Shown in pieces: positions 53,654-64,000 of a stretch of DNA of 64,000 bases. Made by a program: the position numbers and the translations under genes. This stretch comes from Clostridium sp. (GTDB taxonomy: Bacteria > Bacillota > Clostridia > Lachnospirales > Lachnospiraceae). The DNA is taken from NCBI GenBank assembly GCA_023664385.1, contig JAMPFU010000011.1, forward strand, positions 20,853-84,852, written 5' to 3'. Within the stretch, counting starts at the first letter, position 1. The number at the start of each line of letters is the position of its first letter. The notes below the pieces were generated by a model. That model did no database searches and had not been told where the DNA came from. It saw only the letters and a program-made list of their open reading frames with translations.

Positions 53654-54079
53654 CTAAGAAAACATGCCAATTCTTCTAATATGCCTTTCGTCCCCGGAAA
53701 AAGGTGTGTCTATAAACGTGTCCACAAGCATAAGTGCAAGTCCTGCCCCAAGTGTCCTTGCCCCAAGGCAAAGGATATTTGCGTTGTTGTGTTCCTTTGT
53801 TGCCCTTGCGGAAAAGCAGTCTGAACAGGCGGCGGCACGTATGCCCTGCACCTTGTTTGCCGCCATTGACATTCCTATGCCCGTGCCGCATATAAGTATT
53901 CCCAGCTCGCAAGCTCCGCCTGCAACCTCCTCGGCAACTGCCTTTGCATAAACAGGATAATCGCAGGATGCTGTGCTGTCACAGCCCATATCCTTAAATG
54001 GGATTCCTCTTTCCTCAAGGTGCTTCATAATTTCCTTTTTTAATTCGTAACCACCGTGGTCACATCCGATTGCTATCAT
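53654..54079 (-). CDS. rpiB: Ribose-5-phosphate isomerase B
   Basis: Interconverts ribose-5-phosphate and ribulose-5-phosphate. The 141-residue protein shows the RpiB/LacAB signature throughout: IAIGCDHGGYELKKEIMKHL, DYPVYAKAVAEEV, GILICGTGIGMSMAANKVQG, and HNNANILCLGAR, with Cys in the ICGTGIG active-site loop. GGAGG precedes the ATG. Its neighbour sua5 and the nearby atp operon form a gene neighbourhood also known from Bacillus. Confidence 0.95.
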   Translation of the reverse strand: MIAIGCDHGGYELKKEIMKHLEERGIPFKDMGCDSTASCDYPVYAKAVAEEVAGGACELGILICGTGIGMSMAANKVQGIRAAACSDCFSARATKEHNNANILCLGARTLGAGLALMLVDTFIDTPFSGDERHIRRIGMFS

Positions 54080-54141
54080 ATATTTGTTATCCTCCGGATT
54101 TATTATTTTAATAGTATTATATTTGATATTTTAGGTTGAAA

Positions 54142-55269
54142 TTAAATCTTTATCACTCGCTGTCCTGCCGCCTTAAGCAGTCTGTTCATGATGGCATCTC
54201 CCAGCTTACCATGATGAAAAGCCTCGCTGTAAATGTAATCTGCCCCGATGTCATCACATTCACGCAAAATACCGTACAGCTTTGCGGCTATGGTTTCACC
54301 GTTTGTCCGCTCGCCTGCTACTAAAATATTTTCACAATTGTATAAATGTACATTCTCGGCAGAGGCTATCACGGCAGTTTTAAAGCCCTGCCGTTTTTTC
54401 TCTGATATGAGATCGTTTATTCTTTTTGCAACGGAAAGCCGTGTTATGTAGCTGGATGCTGAAGCGAGGCTTCGCTGTGGGTGTTCATTTGTGCTGCTGT
54501 CATCTGTGCCTGCCGCATCGTCAAGCTCTACAATGGTAAGCTCGCCCTTTGGAGCGTAATGTGTATATTTCATGCCGGGGGCTTTCGGTTTTATATCTAA
54601 GCTGTTTTCTGTAAGTGCTTTGTCTACGGCAACTGCCCCGACGATATTTTCAAGCATGGCTTTTGTTATAAAACCAGGTCTTAAAATGATGGGAGCATCA
54701 CCTGTCATATCAACAATCGTGGATTCTATGCCGATACCTACTGCACCGCCGTCAAGTATCATGTCAATTCTGCCCTCCATGTCGCTTATGACATGACCTG
54801 CCGTGGTTGGAGATGGTCTTCCCGAAATATTGGCACTTGGCGCTGCGATATAAAGCTGGGACTGTCTAATCATGTCAAGTGCGGCAGGATGTGAGGGCAT
54901 GCGTATTGCAACAGTGTCAAGTCCGCCCGTTGTCTCCCTTGGAACGATATCCTTTTTAGGAAGTATGATTGTAAGGGGACCCGGCCAAAATGCCTCCATA
55001 AGCATAACTGCTTTTTTTGGCACATGTGATGCCAGCTTGTACACTGCATAGGTATCAGCAATATGGACAATGAGGGGATTGTCGCTTGGACGTCCCTTTG
55101 CCGTGTATATTTTACCTGAAGCCTCAGGGTTTAACGCATCCGCACCAAGACCGTATACCGTTTCGGTCGGAAAAGCCACAAGGCCGCCTTTTCTAAGAAT
55201 GACAGCCGCTTTTGAAATTGCCCCTTTTTCGCCACAATTCATAATGATTGTGTTTTTGGTTTCGTCCAT
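54142..55269 (-). CDS. L-threonylcarbamoyladenylate synthase (Sua5/YwlC family)
   Basis: Makes threonylcarbamoyl-AMP for the t6A modification of ANN-decoding tRNAs. The 375-residue protein has the YrdC domain (GGLVAFPTETVYGLGADAL, KGRPSDNPLIVHI, PGPLTIIL, PSANISGRPSPTTA) and the Sua5 linker and C-terminal domain (APGMKYTHYAPKGEL, about 235 onward). AAGGAG six bases before the ATG at 55269 fixes the start; the longer frame contains a hydrophobic, AT-rich stretch from the intergenic region. Confidence 0.95.
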   Translation of the reverse strand: MDETKNTIIMNCGEKGAISKAAVILRKGGLVAFPTETVYGLGADALNPEASGKIYTAKGRPSDNPLIVHIADTYAVYKLASHVPKKAVMLMEAFWPGPLTIILPKKDIVPRETTGGLDTVAIRMPSHPAALDMIRQSQLYIAAPSANISGRPSPTTAGHVISDMEGRIDMILDGGAVGIGIESTIVDMTGDAPIILRPGFITKAMLENIVGAVAVDKALTENSLDIKPKAPGMKYTHYAPKGELTIVELDDAAGTDDSSTNEHPQRSLASASSYITRLSVAKRINDLISEKKRQGFKTAVIASAENVHLYNCENILVAGERTNGETIAAKLYGILRECDDIGADYIYSEAFHHGKLGDAIMNRLLKAAGQRVIKI

Positions 55270-55488
55270 ATCTGAGCTCCTTGCTGTTATTATGATATAA
55301 ATGTTTTTAGCACATACCACGCCATAATTATAGATAGTTCCAAGGAAATTTACAAGACAAAATGCACCGATGTAAAAAATAAGTATAACAATTTTGAAAT
55401 ATGGGCAACAATACAATATGTTTATCTGCATAAAAATAGTCAATATGGTATTAATGTGCAAAATAAGAACATTTTGGCATGAATATTA

Positions 55489-55517
55489 TTGAAAAAAATA
55501 CCAAAATCATTTATAAT
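55489..55517 (+). promoter_or_regulatory. SigA-type promoter of the atp operon
   Basis: TTGAAA at 55489 and perfect TATAAT at 55512, spacer exactly 17. Transcription would start near 55524, so in-frame codons before the ATG at 55555 cannot be used. Confidence 0.7.
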
Positions 55518-55554
55518 ATCCTTTATCTGTGGTGAATTGTGGGGAAATTTGTCT

Positions 55555-55767
55555 ATGAAAAAGAATGATAATCAGGTTTGGAAAATGCTATTTCTCATCA
55601 CGCAGATAGGAATTACAATGCTTACCACGATTTTTATGAGCATTGCCATCGGGTATTTTCTTGGAAAATGGCTTGGAAAAAATCTTGTTGGCTGGTTTAT
55701 TGTAATTGGAGTTATTGCAGGCGTAAGGTCTGTATATATCCTTATAAAAAAGTATCTTGAAAAATAG
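55555..55767 (+). CDS. atpZ: AtpZ-like small membrane protein of the ATP synthase operon
   Basis: A 70-residue protein with two membrane helices (about 10-33 and 42-63) and the family words MSIAIGYFLGKWLGK and a C-terminal Lys-rich end. AtpZ/AtpI pairs precede many Firmicute atp operons and are linked to assembly or ion handling. The ATG at 55555 lies about 30 bases after the predicted transcription start, with GTGGGG upstream. Confidence 0.8.
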   Translation: MKKNDNQVWKMLFLITQIGITMLTTIFMSIAIGYFLGKWLGKNLVGWFIVIGVIAGVRSVYILIKKYLEK

Positions 55768-55795
55768 CAGGCTTTGTAAGGCGCTGCTTATAGAA

Positions 55796-56395
55796 ATGCA
55801 GTTTTCTATAGAGGGAGTTGTGAACGAGGTGGCTGCACGAAGGGTTTTAATGCAACTTTATATAGGAATAGGCATATATTTTGCAGTGTTTGGAGTGCTT
55901 GGTGTCATAGTTATGCGGCCTATATGGCTTTTTATCGTATCACTTTTCGTCGGATGTGCGGCTGCGTGTTTTATCGCATACAACATGTATGATGTGCTTG
56001 ACCGGGCGCTTGAGCTTGAGACGGGCAAGGCAAAGAGCTTTGTAACGGTAAGAAGCATGATAAGACTTGTCGTGTGCCTTGTGCTTATGGCTGTGGGCAT
56101 CATGATAGACTGGGTCTCCTTTGTGGGAGTTACCGTAGGTCTTCTCGGACTCAAGGCGTCTGCCTTCTTAAACCCCATGATAAGAAAACTTACAGGGGAT
56201 GTTACGGTGGCAGCTTCGGAGGATGCGACTTTAGATGAAAATGAAGCAGATGAAGATGTGGAACTGACAGGGAAGGAAATTACCGCAAAGGCAGTCGCAG
56301 AAAGTCATGACATGGATGATGACGAGTACGAGGATGAGCTGATAAAAAAATATTTCAAAAAATATACAGAAAAATATAAAGACAGATATATGTAG
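55796..56395 (+). CDS. atpI: ATP synthase subunit I-like membrane protein
   Basis: A 199-residue protein with four hydrophobic helices in the first 130 residues (QLYIGIGIYFAVFGVLGVIV, PIWLFIVSLFVGCAAACFIA and two more after LVVCLVLMAVGIMIDWVSF) and an acidic, then Lys/Tyr-rich tail (DDDEYEDELIKKYFKKYTEK). This matches the AtpI family, thought to help c-ring assembly, though the long charged tail is unusual. The ATG at 55796 is my choice; GTG codons at 55820 and 55829 with GAGGGAG nearby are alternatives. Confidence 0.72.
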   Translation: MQFSIEGVVNEVAARRVLMQLYIGIGIYFAVFGVLGVIVMRPIWLFIVSLFVGCAAACFIAYNMYDVLDRALELETGKAKSFVTVRSMIRLVVCLVLMAVGIMIDWVSFVGVTVGLLGLKASAFLNPMIRKLTGDVTVAASEDATLDENEADEDVELTGKEITAKAVAESHDMDDDEYEDELIKKYFKKYTEKYKDRYM

Positions 56396-56431
56396 AGCAA
56401 GCGCTCTTTAATATATAACATAAGATATGAT

Positions 56432-56482
56432 CGGCGGCAAAGTCGCCGGGACACGGCGTCAGCCCATTTGCCGAAGGCAAAT
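56432..56482 (+). other. Two hairpins between atpI and atpB
   Basis: CGGCG/CGCCG (56432-56448) and a perfect ATTTGCC-GAA-GGCAAAT (56466-56482). Neither has a T-run; they probably shape mRNA stability or the start of atpB. Confidence 0.45.
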
Positions 56483-56520
56483 TTGGAATGACTGATGTTG
56501 CAAGGAAGGAGGGTGAGTAT

Positions 56521-57267
56521 ATGATAAGTGGTGTAACCACTGGAACCGGTCTGATACACATGGAAGAAGGCTCAAACATAGATTTCTTTATCCATGAGCT
56601 TTATCCGATTGATTTCTTTGGTCATACGGTCTACATTACCACAACCCATGTATGTACCTTGATTGTATTTGTCACCATTATACTGTTGGCAATAGCGGCA
56701 AGGAAAAGCGTCCTTAAAAAGACGGATAACCCCAGTCTTTTTGCTACGGGAACAGAGCTTGTCATAAACACGCTGCTTAATTTTGTTGACAACTCGATGG
56801 GAAAGTCAGGCAAAAAATATATCAATTATATTGGTACGCTGTTTGTATTTGTCTTTCTGTCAAATATATCAGGGTTATTTGGGCTTAGACCACCTACGGC
56901 AGATTACGGTACAACACTTTGTATTGCACTCATAACATTTGTGATGATACAGTATGCGGCGATACGGTATCAAAAATGGGGTGCGATAAAAGGCTTGTTT
57001 GAGCCGATATTTCTGTTTTTCCCTATAAACGTAATCAGTGAAATTGCAACTCCTGTTTCACTTTCACTTCGTCTATATGGAAATGTTCTCGCAGGAACGG
57101 TTATGATGGCACTGTATTATGGTCTTATACCAATCTTTTTCAAGTTCGGTATACCATCGGCATTACACGTGTACTTTGATTTATTCTCAGGCGCGATACA
57201 GGCATATGTATTCTGTATGCTGACTATGGTATTTGTAGCCGACAAACGAAATGTTGAAACTGCCTAG
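56521..57267 (+). CDS. atpB: F-type ATP synthase subunit a
   Basis: Forms the ion half-channels next to the c ring. The 248-residue protein has five to six membrane helices and the essential arginine in SLSLRLYGNVLAG (about residue 183), preceded by PINVISEIATPVS. It ends with a helix carrying Gln in SGAIQAYVFCMLTMVF. AAGGAGGG precedes the ATG at 56521; the longer frame overlaps the hairpin leader. Confidence 0.96.
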   Translation: MISGVTTGTGLIHMEEGSNIDFFIHELYPIDFFGHTVYITTTHVCTLIVFVTIILLAIAARKSVLKKTDNPSLFATGTELVINTLLNFVDNSMGKSGKKYINYIGTLFVFVFLSNISGLFGLRPPTADYGTTLCIALITFVMIQYAAIRYQKWGAIKGLFEPIFLFFPINVISEIATPVSLSLRLYGNVLAGTVMMALYYGLIPIFFKFGIPSALHVYFDLFSGAIQAYVFCMLTMVFVADKRNVETA

Positions 57268-57329
57268 GGGCAAAGAAAAACTTAGATTAAAACCCCTGAA
57301 GGGGCAAAATATAAAAAATGGAGGAATGA

Positions 57330-57590
<261 letters not shown>

Positions 57591-57629
57591 TCCTAAGGAG
57601 GGACCCGCTTGCGGGAGGATGCCTTAGGA
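57591..57629 (+). other. Nested hairpin after atpE
   Basis: Outer arms TCCTAAGG (57591) and CCTTAGGA (57622) pair perfectly and enclose CCCGC-TT-GCGGG (57604-57615). It starts directly after the atpE stop and has no T-run. A stable structure here would suit the need for many more c subunits than other subunits. Confidence 0.6.
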
Positions 57630-57683
57630 CAGACCCGCGAAGCAAAGACCATACAGCAATTTTAACCGAAAGGAGGATTAACC

Positions 57684-58259
57684 GTGACAGGTTATTTAAG
57701 CATTATAAGCAGAGCGAATGTTGTTTTACTTGCAGAAAGTGACGGACGTGTATTCGGACTGGACATCCAGCTTTTATTTGACATACTGATACAGGGCTTT
57801 GCGGTTTTCCTGCTTTTTATACTCTTGTCGTATATTCTGATAGATCCGGTAAGAAAGGTGCTTGAAGACAGACGGGAAAAGATAAAAAATGATGTGGAAA
57901 GCGCTGCAAGCGACAGGGCGGAAGCAGCAAAGCTTAAAGCTGAGTATGATGCCAAAATTAAAAAGGCGGATGACGAGGCTGGTGAAATTCTTTCCGCAGC
58001 AAGGAAAAAAGCCGTTAAGAATGAGGAAAACATTATTGCCGATGCAAATGCTGAGGCAGCAAGGATCATTTCAAGGGCAAATCAGGAGGCAGAGTTAGAA
58101 AAGAGCAAGGTTAAGGATGAGGTTAAGCAGGAAATCATCAGTGTGGCAACGGCAATGGCAGGAAAGTTTGTAGCCGGTTCAATGGATGACAGCAAGCAGG
58201 CGGCGCTCATTGATGAAACCTTAAAGGAAATGGGTGATGATACATGGCTAAACAAGTAG
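57684..58259 (+). CDS. atpF: F-type ATP synthase subunit b
   Basis: Peripheral stalk. The 191-residue protein has one membrane helix (LLFDILIQGFAVFLLFILLS, about 31-50) followed by a long charged coiled coil and a short C-terminal delta-binding end. The start is GTG at 57684, with AGGAGG six bases upstream; no ATG fits. Its last 16 bases overlap atpH, so the two are translationally coupled. Confidence 0.95.
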   Translation: MTGYLSIISRANVVLLAESDGRVFGLDIQLLFDILIQGFAVFLLFILLSYILIDPVRKVLEDRREKIKNDVESAASDRAEAAKLKAEYDAKIKKADDEAGEILSAARKKAVKNEENIIADANAEAARIISRANQEAELEKSKVKDEVKQEIISVATAMAGKFVAGSMDDSKQAALIDETLKEMGDDTWLNK

Positions 58260-58777
58260 ATACAACCTATGGAAATGCGCTCTTTGAGCTTGCAATTGAG
58301 GAGAATAAGCTTGATGCTCTGTATGATGAGGTTTTGGCGCTTATAGACATTTTGAAGGAAAATGGTGAACTGATTAAGCTTCTTTCCCATCCGCACATTA
58401 ATAAGGATGAGAAGAAAAAGGTTGTAAGAAAGACCTTTGAAGGCAAGGTGTCAGATGAGCTTACAGGACTTATTACAATGGTTGTTGATAAGGATCATGC
58501 AGCAAATCTCATACAGGTGCTTGAGTATTTTATCAGGCTTGTAAAAAAGGAAAAAAACATCGGTGTTGCGGCTGTTACAAGCGCAGCTCCTCTTACAGAT
58601 GAGCAAAAGGGCAGCATCGAAAAGCGTTTAATTGAAACAACTGCTTTTGACACGATGGAAACAAGCTTCTTTGTTGACAGCTCCCTGATAGGCGGGCTTG
58701 TCATAAGGATTGATGACAGAGTCGTTGACAGCAGTATTAAGACAAAGATTGAGAATTTGGCAAAGTCACTTGCATAA
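58244..58777 (+). CDS. atpH: F-type ATP synthase subunit delta
   Basis: Connects the peripheral stalk to the top of F1. The 177-residue protein begins VDTTYGNALFELAIEENKLD and has the conserved C-terminal block DSSLIGGLVIRIDDRVVDSS. It starts within the end of atpF (ATG at 58244). Confidence 0.95.
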   Translation: MAKQVDTTYGNALFELAIEENKLDALYDEVLALIDILKENGELIKLLSHPHINKDEKKKVVRKTFEGKVSDELTGLITMVVDKDHAANLIQVLEYFIRLVKKEKNIGVAAVTSAAPLTDEQKGSIEKRLIETTAFDTMETSFFVDSSLIGGLVIRIDDRVVDSSIKTKIENLAKSLA

Positions 58778-58800
58778 ATAAGCGTTATTTATATGAGTGA

Positions 58801-60357
<1,557 letters not shown>

Positions 60358-60390
60358 TCATAGCAATATGTATAAGTGAGGTGATAAGTC

Positions 60391-61254
60391 TTGGCATCAA
60401 TGAGAGACATAAAGAGACGTAAGGAAAGCGTCCAGAGCACCCAGCAGATTACAAAGGCTATGAAGCTTGTTGCAACAGTAAAGCTTCAAAAGGCCAGAGG
60501 AAAGGCTGAGAGTAACAAGCCGTATTTCGGCATGCTCTACGACACCATCTGCTCGATACTTGCCATGACGAAAAATGTTGACCATGAGTACCTGAAGGAA
60601 AGTGAGTGTAAGAAAAAGGCAGTGATTGTCATTACCTCCAACAGAGGACTTGCCGGAGGCTACAATAGCAACATTGTAAAAATGGTTGCAGGAGCCGATT
60701 TCCCAAAGGAAGATACCTATGTATATGCCGTGGGAAGAAAAGGCATAGAAGGACTTACCCGTAAAGGCTACTCAGTGTATAAGGATTTTTCAGAGGTTAT
60801 AAATGAACCGCTGTTTTCAGATGCAACTAATATGAGCAAGGAGCTTTTGACACAGTATTCAAAGGGTGAGATAGGTGAGATTTATATTGCCTACACAAAC
60901 TTTAAGAATACGGTTACACAGGAGCCTAAGCTTGTTAAGCTGCTTCCTTTATCGGAGGATGAGTTTGTGAAAAAGGACGAGAATACAGATGCAAAGCTTC
61001 TCATGAATTTTGAACCTACTCCTGAGGAGGTGCTTGACATGATTATTCCAAAGTATATGTCAAACATAATTTTTGGAGCATTCCTTGAGTCAGTTGCAAG
61101 TGAAAATGGAGCCCGTATGCAGGCAATGGATTCAGCAACAAGCAATGCTGAGGACATGATAGCAAGCCTGTCACTTAAGTACAACAGGGCAAGACAGGGC
61201 GCAATTACTCAGGAGCTTACTGAGATAATTGCAGGAGCAGATGCTATAAGTTAA
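60391..61254 (+). CDS. atpG: F-type ATP synthase subunit gamma
   Basis: Central rotor shaft. The 287-residue protein has the terminal helices MRDIKRRKESVQSTQQITKA and, at the end, KYNRARQGAITQELTEIIAG. The start is TTG at 60391, seven bases after GAGGTG; it gives the family N-terminus MASMRDIKRR, while the ATG three codons later is too far from that site. Confidence 0.96.
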   Translation: MASMRDIKRRKESVQSTQQITKAMKLVATVKLQKARGKAESNKPYFGMLYDTICSILAMTKNVDHEYLKESECKKKAVIVITSNRGLAGGYNSNIVKMVAGADFPKEDTYVYAVGRKGIEGLTRKGYSVYKDFSEVINEPLFSDATNMSKELLTQYSKGEIGEIYIAYTNFKNTVTQEPKLVKLLPLSEDEFVKKDENTDAKLLMNFEPTPEEVLDMIIPKYMSNIIFGAFLESVASENGARMQAMDSATSNAEDMIASLSLKYNRARQGAITQELTEIIAGADAIS

Positions 61255-61264
61255 ATTATTATAA

Positions 61265-62671
<1,407 letters not shown>

Positions 62672-62691
62672 ATGTTGTAGGGAGATTTTGT

Positions 62692-63093
62692 ATGGCAGAT
62701 AAGACGATGGAAGTTAGGATAATTGACCCGCAAAGAACCTTTTATGACGGTCAGGTGTCATTTATCGAGTTTAATACAACAGAGGGCATTCTCGGAATAT
62801 ATCCAAGGCACATTCCAATGACGGCAGTGATAGAGCCTGGTGTTCTTAAGCTTGTTGATGAGGAAGGCAATGAAAAGGATGCCGCACTTCATTCCGGCTT
62901 TGTTGAAATACTTGGCGATAGGATAACAATTTTAGCAGAGTGCGTTGAGTGGCCTGATGAAATTGATATTAACAGGGCGGAGGAGGCACGTATAAGAGCC
63001 GAACGCCGTATCAAGGATTCGTCACAGGATACAAATAGGGCAGAGCTTGCTCTGAAGCGTTCCGTAGTACGTCTTATGTTGGGTAATAAGTAA
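62692..63093 (+). CDS. atpC: F-type ATP synthase subunit epsilon
   Basis: Regulatory subunit on the central stalk. The 133-residue protein has a beta-sandwich N-domain (VRIIDPQRTFYDGQVSFIEF, GILGIYPRHIPMTAVI, ALHSGFVEILGDRITILAE) and a C-terminal helix pair with ELALKRSVVRLML. The ATG at 62692 follows AGGGAG; the longer frame overlaps atpD. It closes the operon. Confidence 0.95.
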   Translation: MADKTMEVRIIDPQRTFYDGQVSFIEFNTTEGILGIYPRHIPMTAVIEPGVLKLVDEEGNEKDAALHSGFVEILGDRITILAECVEWPDEIDINRAEEARIRAERRIKDSSQDTNRAELALKRSVVRLMLGNK

Positions 63094-63108
63094 TAAAATA
63101 ATAACATG

Positions 63109-63167
63109 AAAAGGAGCTGTCGCAGCAGGACATAAGTCCGGTGCAGGCGCTCCTTTTTTCTTTTTTT
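63109..63167 (+). terminator. Strong intrinsic terminator of the atp operon
   Basis: AAAAGGAGC pairs with GCGCTCCTTTT (one extra G-C), with an inner GGAC-ATAA-GTCC hairpin, followed by two T-runs (TTTTTTCTTTTTTT). Confidence 0.9.
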
Positions 63168-63228
63168 GGTAAATATAACATACAAGAGTGTCGTTTGTGA
63201 AAAAAACATGTCGTTGATGCAAAAAATG

Positions 63229-63257
63229 TTGACTGGTCTATATAAAGGTAATAGATT
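63229..63257 (+). promoter_or_regulatory. Promoter candidate upstream of the lipoprotein gene
   Basis: TTGACT at 63229 and TAGATT at 63252 with a 17-base spacer, in the 220-base gap between terminator and lipoprotein start. Nothing else was seen in this gap. Confidence 0.45.
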
Positions 63258-63387
63258 TTTAGACATAAAATGGAGTGATGGATAGCTATAATACGCTGCA
63301 CCGACATATGACACAGGACAGCCTTTTATCGATTGTGAGGCAGTTATAAATGCCATAGGCTCTAATATTATGGGAAAGGAGATATAA

Positions 63388-64000
63388 ATGGAAAGGGAAA
63401 AGCATTTGAAAAAAACATATTTTTATTTTCTACTGTCTATGGTGCTTGCTGCATCTCTTGTAGGCTGTGGTCCTAGTAGAAAGGTCAGAATAAACGGTAA
63501 CTACGACGAGTGGATAGATGCAATCGGAATCAATAAATATCCGAATACGTACTGCTCCGGATATCTTGAATATGAGAATGGCGTTCGGCTTGTGATCAGT
63601 GATTTTGGCTCTGATACAGCAGATGAGTTTAAGAAGATAATTTCTAATCATAATGCATTTGTTACAAGAAATCCTGATTATTTTCCTGAGGGTTTTGATA
63701 TTGATTTGATATTTAAATGCTGTGGAGGGGATTCAAAGTTACGTTTTTCAAATTATGGACGTTTTTCAAATTATGATGTGGATATATCTTCAATTGAAAC
63801 AGAGAAAAGCCACCGTATGAGATATGTCTATCTGTACGACTTGTATGATGATAGGGTTCATACCAAATTTGAAGCGGAAACAATAGTAGGGTCGCTAAGA
63901 CAGTATATGGTATGTCAAAATGGAAAAGCTTTCAATGTGTCAGAGCATTTTGAAAACTTTGATAAAATGGTGGTTGACATTTCGCCATCTGCTGAAAAAG
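63388..64000 (+). CDS. Putative lipoprotein of unknown function, 3' end outside window
   Basis: The frame starts at ATG 63388 (AAAGGAG seven bases upstream) and runs open to the window edge, at least 204 codons. A signal peptide with basic start (MEREKHLKKTYF), hydrophobic core and lipobox LVGC (Cys27) predicts a membrane-anchored surface lipoprotein. The remainder (INGNYDEWIDAIGINKYPNT, then mixed) has no motif I recognise. An 18-base tandem duplication at about 63739-63774 encodes RFSNYGRFSNYD. Function unknown. Confidence 0.8.
   Translation, partial: MEREKHLKKTYFYFLLSMVLAASLVGCGPSRKVRINGNYDEWIDAIGINKYPNTYCSGYLEYENGVRLVISDFGSDTADEFKKIISNHNAFVTRNPDYFPEGFDIDLIFKCCGGDSKLRFSNYGRFSNYDVDISSIETEKSHRMRYVYLYDLYDDRVHTKFEAETIVGSLRQYMVCQNGKAFNVSEHFENFDKMVVDISPSAEK

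Noticed and set aside
55270..55461. 64-residue hydrophobic extension of the Sua5 protein
   Set aside because: No ribosome site upstream; AAGGAG precedes the ATG at 55269, and homologues start there.
55489..55554. TTG start for AtpZ
   Set aside because: The TTG is part of the -35 box of a consensus promoter, upstream of the transcription start.

Overview
The window looks like a flagellated, low-GC Firmicute, most likely a gut or rumen Lachnospiraceae (Clostridia). The evidence is strong AGGAGG-type ribosome sites, a short Gram-positive-style flagellin, an atp operon preceded by atpZ/atpI with sua5-rpiB beside it, and a lipoprotein signal at the right edge. No rRNA or tRNA gene was seen. The assignment rests on gene content and style, not on a database match.

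Region 1 (1-4.3 kb) is the end of a late flagellar cluster: fliD (5' end off the window), fliS, a FlgN/FliT-like chaperone, flagellin with a sigma-28-like promoter and a CsrA-type leader hairpin, and a small unknown gene. Region 2 (4.3-12.7 kb) is flagellin glycosylation: two DUF115 Maf transferases around a PtmE-like guanylyltransferase, then LegF, LegH, LegI and a PseA/WbpG-type amidotransferase. Region 3 (12.7-37.1 kb) is a repeat-ridden glycan-tailoring island with CgeB-family glycosyltransferases, FkbM methyltransferases, GT2/GT4/GT-D enzymes, a Thr-nucleophile alkaline-phosphatase-superfamily protein beside a TagD-like cytidylyltransferase, a GT4-ferredoxin/FrhB-pyruvyltransferase fusion, and LegG on the minus strand. 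Two genes here are broken at short homopolymers, and several copied gene fragments are visible.

Region 4 (37.1-44.7 kb) is an AT-rich accessory insert: a coiled-coil repeat protein, an orphan BrnA-like antitoxin, small unknown genes, a DNA adenine methyltransferase, truncated GHKL-ATPase and SIR2 genes joined tail to tail, and intact and decayed DUF4143 ATPases. A ~205-bp duplicate of the legB promoter and 5' end lies at 42.9-43.1 kb. Region 5 (44.8-53.6 kb) holds legB, a small unknown gene and legC, then rfbF-rfbG-rfbH plus a cupin epimerase and an SDR reductase (a CDP-3,6-dideoxyhexose pathway, perhaps ascarylose), and another CgeB gene. Region 6 (53.6-64 kb) is housekeeping: rpiB and sua5 on the minus strand, the complete atpZ-I-B-E-F-H-A-G-D-C operon with a Na+-type c subunit motif and a strong terminator, and the start of a lipoprotein gene.

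Taken together, PtmE, LegB, LegC, LegH, LegG, LegI and LegF make up most of a GDP-sugar route to CMP-legionaminic acid, scattered over about 41 kb. The Maf proteins would place that sugar (possibly acetamidino-modified) on flagellin, and the GT, methyl-, acyl-, phospho- and pyruvyl-transferases would extend or tailor the glycan. The pathway assignments are inferences from family membership and gene context.
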